This document shows, piece after piece, positions 58,827 through 64,000 of a stretch of 64,000 bases of DNA. The translations under genes and the position numbers were made by a program. Numbering within the stretch: position 1 is the first letter of the stretch; every line of letters begins with the position of its first letter. The notes under the pieces are model-generated. The model was given only the letters and a program-made list of their open reading frames with translations. It made no database searches and was not told where the DNA came from. Source of the stretch: Rhizobacter sp. Root1221 (GTDB lineage Bacteria > Pseudomonadota > Gammaproteobacteria > Burkholderiales > Burkholderiaceae_C); contig NZ_LMDI01000029.1 in NCBI RefSeq assembly GCF_001425785.1, positions 1 through 64,000 of the forward strand, read 5' to 3'.

Positions 58827-59858
58827 TCAGTTGGCAAAGTGCAGTACCGTGATGCCCGCTTCCTGCGCGACGGCCAGGCGTCGACCATGCGCGTCCCGAG
58901 CCATTGGCGGGACGGGCGATGTCCCTCGCACGATGCTGCTGGTTTGTGTGCCGGTCTGGAGATGAGGCCAGCTCTGAACCACCAGGCCGGTACGCAAGTC
59001 GACCAAGCTAGGATGCTCATGAAGCGCCAGGACGTGATCGTTTCCAACCGGCATCATGCTTCCGATCTGCTGGGCAGTGGGGACCGCCGCGAGCAACGTC
59101 ACCGTGTCCAGATCAAAGAGTCGCAGTTCTCCGCCCTTGATGGCTTCGCCCTCCTCGTCCTCGATGCCGTTCAGCGCGACAAGAAGACGCCCATCTGGCA
59201 GAAACACGGCGCTACTCTCCTCTGCCCACGCGTCGATGCGCAAGCCACCTTGATCCAGTTGAGTTGAGTCGACGAGGGCGGTCGCAAGGTCGTAGACGTT
59301 CACGGCATCCACTGGATGCCAAATCCATCCGGCGCTCAGCAGGTAACGGCCGCTTGGAGATGCTGCGAGCCTTGAATGAAAGAAGTCCGCTGCCTTCGGC
59401 CCACTCGACTTGGCGAGAATCTCTCCGGTCGCAAGGTCTTCGATCTGCAGCCGGCAGTACTCGTCTGGGCAATGCGCCAGAACCGCGCGGCCCGAAGGCA
59501 GGCGAAACATCGCAATCGGGTACTCAAACGCATTCGCCTGGTAGTAGCTGCGATTGATCTCTCGGATGATCTCGCCGCCTCTCAGGACGAGGCCTTTGGT
59601 TCCAAGGTTCGCGTAGATGGCTGCGTAGCCACTGCCTGCCAATGAGACTGCGGCATCAAATGGGTAGGCGTAGTACACATGCCGTGAAATCACCTCCCCT
59701 GTCATGCGATAGCGTTGGCCTCCACTGACCCAGTCAACCAACTCGTCACCGTCCCATACCAGGGACTGGACTCGTTCAGCAGGGATGCAAGATTCGATGC
59801 AATTGAACATGTTCTTTTCGGATCGCCGCGGCCAGGAGCGCAGCAGTGCTTTCATCAT
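58827..59858 (-). CDS. Beta-propeller-like protein, unknown
   Basis: From ATG 59858 (GGGAGGGG upstream) the 343-residue protein consists of repeated four-strand blades such as VYYAYPFDAAVSLAGSGYA, SPSGRYLLSAGWIWHP and AVFLPDGRLLVALNG, the pattern of WD40/YVTN-like propellers. No signal peptide. Downstream on the same strand is the ankyrin relic, separated by one base; the other ankyrin protein of this genome carries a propeller in the same chain. A GTG at 59885 is an alternative start. Confidence 0.7.
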   Translation of the reverse strand: MMKALLRSWPRRSEKNMFNCIESCIPAERVQSLVWDGDELVDWVSGGQRYRMTGEVISRHVYYAYPFDAAVSLAGSGYAAIYANLGTKGLVLRGGEIIREINRSYYQANAFEYPIAMFRLPSGRAVLAHCPDEYCRLQIEDLATGEILAKSSGPKAADFFHSRLAASPSGRYLLSAGWIWHPVDAVNVYDLATALVDSTQLDQGGLRIDAWAEESSAVFLPDGRLLVALNGIEDEEGEAIKGGELRLFDLDTVTLLAAVPTAQQIGSMMPVGNDHVLALHEHPSLVDLRTGLVVQSWPHLQTGTQTSSIVRGTSPVPPMARDAHGRRLAVAQEAGITVLHFAN

Positions 59859-60002
59859 TTCAGGCGTGCCCCTCCCTTCGACCACTCATATCATTCCGCT
59901 TCTCCTCCGTCATCGCACGGCGGCGGGAAGACCTACACGATGCTGCCGCCTATCCTGATGCGATCTCGGGCGTCAAACCCGCTTTCTCACAGGAGGATTC
60001 AG

Positions 60003-60782
60003 ATGAAAAGCAAGTTCACATGGCCTGGCGCCGTAGTTGCGGTCTTCACTGGGCTTTTCGCGTTGCTCCACGACTGGAGGGACGGGCCCTCGAGCACTCC
60101 GGAGCCGATGGCACAAGCTCAGGGTAGCCAACCGATCACTGCCACGGGGCAAAACAGTCGCGCGCAGGGGAACATCAGCGGAAACTCCCTCGGTAGCGGG
60201 TCTTCGCTGGTCGCCGGCGACATTAACAATTTCGGGACCTCACAAACGTTCAACGGTCCGACGCATGTAACGGCGGCCTCTGACGTGAAGCCGTCCAACC
60301 CTGCGGACATCGCCGCAAGAAGGCAGCTCCCTGGAACGTACTTGACTGACTATGTACAGCCCGGCTCCGCTGGTTCCATGCGAGTTCAAGGACGAACCCG
60401 GTTCTTGCCCAACGGCAGCTTTGAGTTCAACGGAACAACGGAGGTGGAGGCCTCAGTTGCAAACGAGCCGGGCACCCGCAAGCAGCTGCGCGCAGCGTAC
60501 AACGTAGCATCATCAGGAAAGTGGGAAATCATCGACAGCCACCTGCTGGTACAACATGTCGGCATGCGCTCGACGCTGCAAAACCTCGAGATTGACGGTT
60601 CCCCATACGACCTCGGGCAAGCGCAGAAGCTTGGCTTTCGAATGCCTCGCCTCGAAGACGAAATCCCTGCGGGCAAGCCGGACGACTACGCTCTGATCGC
60701 CCTCGATGCAAAGCAGATGACTCTGCAAAGTCAGACGCCAAGCGGCAAAGTTTTCTCGGTTCGTTCAGTACGTGTGCCCTGA
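60003..60782 (+). CDS. Membrane-anchored exported protein, unknown
   Basis: ATG 60003 follows AGGAGGA at ideal spacing. The 259-residue protein has an N-terminal hydrophobic helix (residues 6-21, uncleaved anchor), then an Asn/Ser/Gly-rich region (residues 40-90) and a C-terminal domain of alternating strands (LPGTYLTDYVQPGSAGSM..., RFLPNGSFEFNGTTEVEA). The TDYVQPG..RFLPNG pattern resembles small lipocalin-like domains, but no family is certain. Divergent from the propeller-like gene. Confidence 0.65.
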   Translation: MKSKFTWPGAVVAVFTGLFALLHDWRDGPSSTPEPMAQAQGSQPITATGQNSRAQGNISGNSLGSGSSLVAGDINNFGTSQTFNGPTHVTAASDVKPSNPADIAARRQLPGTYLTDYVQPGSAGSMRVQGRTRFLPNGSFEFNGTTEVEASVANEPGTRKQLRAAYNVASSGKWEIIDSHLLVQHVGMRSTLQNLEIDGSPYDLGQAQKLGFRMPRLEDEIPAGKPDDYALIALDAKQMTLQSQTPSGKVFSVRSVRVP

Positions 60783-60819
60783 GAGAAGAGCATTGCCACT
60801 CTTCATGCTGCGTTCGGGG

Positions 60820-61205
60820 TCAGGCCCCACGCGGCCGCCCCAGGCCCAGCTTGTCCATGGCCTCCTGGGCCTCGATCAACATCCCCGCCACCTCGCCCAC
60901 AGTGACGCGCATGCTGGTGGCACGCGAGCGCATGTGCTCGTACGACTTGGCCTCCGTCATGCCCTGGTGGTCCACGAGAAGGCGGATGGCCTTCTCCACT
61001 TGGCGGCGGGACTTCATGGTGGCATCGAGCATGTCGATCTTGCTCTGCAGCCGTTCCTGGTATCCCTGTGAGGACCGCGCCAGCACCAGGGTGCTCAGGA
61101 TGCCTGAGGAGCGGAATGGCTTGGTGATGACGCCGTGCGCATGCGTGTCGAGCAGCAGCTTCAGCGTGGTGGGGCTTTCGTAGTCGGACAGCGCGACGAG
61201 CGGCC
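60820..61205 (-). pseudogene. 5'-truncated ANTAR-type response regulator
   Basis: The minus-strand frame reads LVALSDYESPTTLKLLLD, GVITKPFRSSGIL (the end of a receiver domain with its conserved Lys-Pro), then an ANTAR RNA-binding domain: SRRQVEKAIRLLVDHQGM and YEHMRSRATSMRVTVGEVAG. The receiver start, with its phosphorylatable Asp, is missing. The frame is cut at 61205, next to a GGGGTCAG motif, and the stop codon at the other end also falls in a GGGGTCAGG motif. AmiR/NasR-type ANTAR proteins cause antitermination. Confidence 0.7.
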
Positions 61206-61232
61206 CTCGGGGTCAGATCTTGCGTGATCTTG

Positions 61233-61340
61233 CGGGCCCACGAATCAAACTTCGCGTCACAGACTGAGGTAGGTCTCAGCTCCCCAGAATGCAGCCTCTG
61301 ACTGCAGGGCTGGTTGGAATGTCGGGGTCTTCGGTGGGTC
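61233..61340. repeat. Direct repeat copy 1 (~108 bp)
   Basis: Starts CGGGCCCACGAATCAAACTT, includes CGTCACAGACTGAGGTAGGT and ends GGCTGGTTGGAATGTCGGGG plus TCTTCGGTGGGTC. Same order and spacing as copy 2 at 63891. No coding frame is shared. The stretch 61341-61660 shows no supported gene. Confidence 0.75.
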
Positions 61341-61666
61341 CCCCCAAGCACCCTTCGAGCAACTCGCTGCGATTCGACGCTGCGTGGCATCGACCGCCTT
61401 TGTGCAGGATCTCCCCGGGGGCACGCTCGGAAGGGTCTGGGCGGGCACCGCAGCGAATCAGCGAGCGCTTGAGGAATGCTCGGTCCTCGGACATGGCGGC
61501 GCCCGTGAGCTATGAGGCCCGGGCCGACATGCCTGTGCCTGCATCGCGCATCACGCGCGCCGTGCTCTCGCCCATCCACAGGCTGCCCACCGAGGGCTTC
61601 AAGGAGGTTTGGCGTAGCCGGCGGTCGTCCCTCTGCGTCCCGCTGTCTCGACAGACTGCTTCGCCT

Positions 61667-62677
61667 TCAACAAACGGACTCCGGCACATTCGTGCCCGTA
61701 CCCTCAGGCAGCACCTGAGTGATGTCTTCCAGTTCCTCTGAACTCAAGCGAAATTCCGCCGCACGAATCAGGCTGTCTACTTGCTGGGGGCGCCGCGCAC
61801 CGACGATGGCGCCGGTGACAGCGGACTGCCGAAGTGCCCAGGCAATCGCCACGGCGGCGGGTGCAAGACCGTGCTGCGCGCCGATTCGACGGAAGACTTC
61901 AACCAATGCCAGATTGCGGCTTAGCCGAGGCTCTTGGAAGTCGGGGCTGCGGGTCTTGCGCCAATCGTCGTCGGGCAGGTTCGCGATGCGCTCGCGAGTC
62001 ATTGCGCCCGAAAGCAACCCGGACTGCAGCGTGGAGTAGGCGATGACGCCGATACCTGACTGCTGGCAGAACGGCAGGATGTCCTCTTCGACCTCACGCA
62101 TCAGCGCCGAGTATGGGGGCTGCAACGAGGCGATTCTGGTGATCGCCTGGGCGCGCTCAAGCTGGGAAACATTGAAGTTGGAAACACCGATCGCGCGGAT
62201 CTTGCCCTGCTCGCGAGCCCTCTCGAGCGTCGCAAGTGCCGCTTCAATGCCTTCGTCTGGCCCCCCGGGAGGGAACGACGGCCAATGGAGTTGGTAGAGG
62301 TCGATCGTGTCAATGTTGAGACGGCACAGGCTGTCCTCGATCTCCCGCAGCAGCGACACCGGGTCCAACGAGTGAGTGATGCGCCCTGTTTCGCGATTCC
62401 AGACCAAGCTGCCTTTCGTGAACACCAGTGGCCGACGCGACCGCGGCACTCGGCGCAGCAGCTCGCCGACGACGGTCTCAGCATGTCCCAGCCCGTAGAC
62501 CGCCGCAGTATCAATCCAGTTCACCCCCAGCTCGGTCGCGCGTTCGAGCGCGGCGAGGCTGTCCGCGTCATCCTGCGAGCCCCAACCAAATTCCCAACCG
62601 GGGCCTGCGATCGCCCAAGTGCCTAGCCCGATTGGAGAGATCGAAAAGCCGGCGCTGCCAAGTGGTCGTTGATGCAT
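61667..62677 (-). CDS. Aldo/keto reductase
   Basis: From ATG 62677 (AGGG upstream) the 336-residue protein has the AKR start RPLGSAGFSISPIGLGTW, Asp and Tyr in WIDTAAVYGLG, Lys in LVFTKGSLVW and His in LYQLHWPSF, and ends with the NADP region AIVGARRPQQVDSLI. It reduces small carbonyls with NADPH. It diverges from a LysR gene, an arrangement like that at 15-17 kb. Confidence 0.9.
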   Translation of the reverse strand: MHQRPLGSAGFSISPIGLGTWAIAGPGWEFGWGSQDDADSLAALERATELGVNWIDTAAVYGLGHAETVVGELLRRVPRSRRPLVFTKGSLVWNRETGRITHSLDPVSLLREIEDSLCRLNIDTIDLYQLHWPSFPPGGPDEGIEAALATLERAREQGKIRAIGVSNFNVSQLERAQAITRIASLQPPYSALMREVEEDILPFCQQSGIGVIAYSTLQSGLLSGAMTRERIANLPDDDWRKTRSPDFQEPRLSRNLALVEVFRRIGAQHGLAPAAVAIAWALRQSAVTGAIVGARRPQQVDSLIRAAEFRLSSEELEDITQVLPEGTGTNVPESVC

Positions 62678-62777
62678 GGTCTGCCCTTTCATTCATGAGA
62701 TGGCAACGAGTGTGTCCCGTCGAACGGGTTTCGATAAGCCGAGCTATGCTTCATGAACTACTGAGCGCCAGTCATCA

Positions 62778-63659
62778 ATGAACCTCGATCTTCACGACTT
62801 GGCTGCATTCGCGGCAGTGGCTCGCTATCGCAGCTTTCGAAAGGCTGCTATCGAACGCGGCGTGTCGGCCTCGGCGCTCAGCCATTCGCTTCGTGGTCTA
62901 GAAGAGCGGTTGGGGTTACGTCTCCTCAACCGCACTACCCGAAGCGTGACACCGACCGAGGCCGGTCAACGTCTACTCGCCCGTCTCGACCCGGCGCTGC
63001 AAGAGGTGGCGGAGGCGCTGGCTGACCTGACGGCTCTGCAGTCGACCCCCACGGGAACCTTGCGACTGAACGTGCCACGCCCGGCAGCAAGAGTCTTGCT
63101 TGGCCCCATCCTTGCAAAGTTCGCCGTTGCACATCCGAGAGCACAAATCGAGGTTGTGACCGATGACAAGCTCATCGACATCGTGGGTGAGGGATTCGAC
63201 GCCGGCATCCGTTTCGGCGAGCAGTTGGCGCGCGACATGGTTGCTGTGCCCATCGGACCGCCTCAACGATTCGTGGTGGTGGCGTCTCCAACCTACATCG
63301 CGAGGAAAGGACTCCCTCTGGAGCCTCGCGAGCTGCTCGCTCATTCGTGCATCTGTCGGCGCTTTCCCAGCGGGGCCGTCTACGCGTGGGAATTCCAGGC
63401 AAAGGGCCAGCCGCTTCGTCTGGCGGTCACCGGTTCATTGGTACTCGACGATGATCTGCTCATGATCGAGGCAGCGCGCGGAGGCGCCGGGTTCGCGTAC
63501 GTCTACGAAGAGATGGTTCGCGAAGACCTCTCCACTGGCCGGCTAAGCCTCGCACTCGAATCATGGAGCGCACTCCCAAGCCGGTTCTTCGTTTACTACC
63601 CCAGTCGTCAGCGACTTCCGCCAGTGATGAGAGCGTTCGTTGATTTCATCTCGACGTAG
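62778..63659 (+). CDS. LysR-family regulator divergent from the aldo/keto reductase
   Basis: The 293-residue protein has an N-terminal HTH (FAAVARYRSFRKAAIERGVS) followed by LNRTTRSVTPTEAGQRLL, and the effector domain typical of the LysR subgroup adjacent to oxidoreductases. It is similar in layout to the LysR protein at 15220-16110 (FDDLAAFAAVVREGSFTRAA). It probably controls the divergent AKR gene across 100 bp. Confidence 0.88.
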   Translation: MNLDLHDLAAFAAVARYRSFRKAAIERGVSASALSHSLRGLEERLGLRLLNRTTRSVTPTEAGQRLLARLDPALQEVAEALADLTALQSTPTGTLRLNVPRPAARVLLGPILAKFAVAHPRAQIEVVTDDKLIDIVGEGFDAGIRFGEQLARDMVAVPIGPPQRFVVVASPTYIARKGLPLEPRELLAHSCICRRFPSGAVYAWEFQAKGQPLRLAVTGSLVLDDDLLMIEAARGGAGFAYVYEEMVREDLSTGRLSLALESWSALPSRFFVYYPSRQRLPPVMRAFVDFIST

Positions 63660-63890
63660 CAGCGCAAGGTGGTTCACGCCGCGGTGCCGCGATTCAGCAG
63701 ACCGGTACCTGCGACATCGTCCGCAGGCGGCACAGGGCCGAGTTCAGGGCGACGGTCGTCGAAGAGTGCCTGCTGCCCGGCGCCTGCGTCGCTGTAGGGG
63801 CCCCGGCGGCCCTTGGGGTCGAGTCTTGCGTTTTGCGCCGCCCATCAAAATCAGCGAGATGCCGCAGCCATCTTCGAAGCCTCCGATCTT

Positions 63891-63998
63891 CGGGTCCCAC
63901 GAATCTAACTGCACGTCACAGACTGGGGTAGGTCACAGCCCCCCACATGCAGTTTCTGCCTGCACGGCTGGTTGGAATGTCGGGGTATTTAGTGGGTC
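63891..63998. repeat. Direct repeat copy 2 (~108 bp) at the window end
   Basis: CGGGTCCCACGAATCTAACT, CGTCACAGACTGGGGTAGGT and GGCTGGTTGGAATGTCGGGG plus TATTTAGTGGGTC match copy 1 with scattered substitutions. It reaches the last bases of the window and may continue beyond. Positions 63660-63890 hold no supported gene. Confidence 0.75.
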
Positions 63999-64000
63999 AG

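Noticed and set aside
61276-61579. Frames on both strands between repeat copy 1 and the AKR gene
   Set aside because: No motif, no ribosome site, inconsistent codon bias; probably debris of a disrupted gene.

Overview
The window is GC-rich, gene-dense bacterial DNA. It looks like a betaproteobacterium of the order Burkholderiales; a Rubrivivax/Leptothrix/Roseateles-like lineage is my best guess. The pointers are a complete liu (leucine/isovalerate) cluster with embedded carbonic anhydrase and biotin synthase genes, two PEP-CTERM proteins, an IorAB-type Tat-exported molybdoenzyme, many LysR/AraC/TetR/MarR regulators, and REP-like GGGGTCA...TGACCCC palindromes. The taxonomy is inference from gene content. 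I see no complete transposase, prophage, CRISPR array, rRNA or replication origin.

Layout. 1-2.4 kb: the end of a secreted protein, then two decaying genes (a frameshifted SEC-C protein and a truncated YgjV-like membrane protein) and one hypothetical gene. 2.4-7.65 kb: a five-gene cassette whose genes all overlap by ATGA: GT2 glycosyltransferase, ABC exporter, pyruvyl-transferase family protein, Stf0-type sulfotransferase and 2OG-Fe(II) oxygenase. It looks like a self-contained glycan or small-molecule decoration and export unit. 7.9-13 kb: beta-helix secreted proteins, a CsgG-like lipoprotein and a frameshifted macro-domain gene. 13.5-16.1 kb: a two-Cys OhrR regulator, an HSL-type esterase and a LysR regulator. 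16.2-21.6 kb: an aldo/keto reductase (with the relic of a second one fused to its start), then 2Fe-2S subunit, molybdopterin subunit, XdhC chaperone and cytochrome c, a periplasmic molybdoenzyme with its own maturation factor and electron acceptor. 21.7-24.2 kb: a Crp/Fnr regulator and a tannase-family lipoprotein.

24.3-37.4 kb: an AraC regulator divergent from a ten-gene catabolic operon (acyl-CoA synthetase, GST, periplasmic binding protein, isovaleryl-CoA dehydrogenase, carbonic anhydrase, methylcrotonyl-CoA carboxylase beta, methylglutaconyl-CoA hydratase, carboxylase alpha, HMG-CoA lyase, biotin synthase). It takes up and activates branched-chain substrates, oxidises them to acetoacetate plus acetyl-CoA, and supplies the bicarbonate and biotin that the carboxylase needs. 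37.4-45.4 kb: envelope proteins, including two PEP-CTERM proteins, a tandem-repeat serine hydrolase, lipoproteins and small unknowns, with a duplicated 150-bp element upstream of the hydrolase. 45.4-48.1 kb: an ankyrin/beta-propeller protein, a palindrome-bearing promoter region and a tRNA cluster (His, a D-arm-defective Arg(CCG)-like gene, Pro, Ser).

48.2-56.3 kb: a GST, secreted unknowns, an AraC/hydrolase pair, a PEBP protein, a FabF-like synthase divergent from a TetR gene, and an Lrp regulator. 56.4-58.6 kb: the most striking single gene, a 759-residue fusion of cysteine desulfurase, metallo-beta-lactamase persulfide dioxygenase and rhodanese, divergent from the Lrp gene across a near-perfect 17-bp palindrome. 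This suggests a cysteine-responsive one-polypeptide sulfur oxidation path. 58.7-64 kb: a relic of a second ankyrin gene next to a propeller protein, a truncated ANTAR regulator bounded by GGGGTCAG motifs, and an AKR/LysR pair enclosed by two ~108-bp direct repeats.
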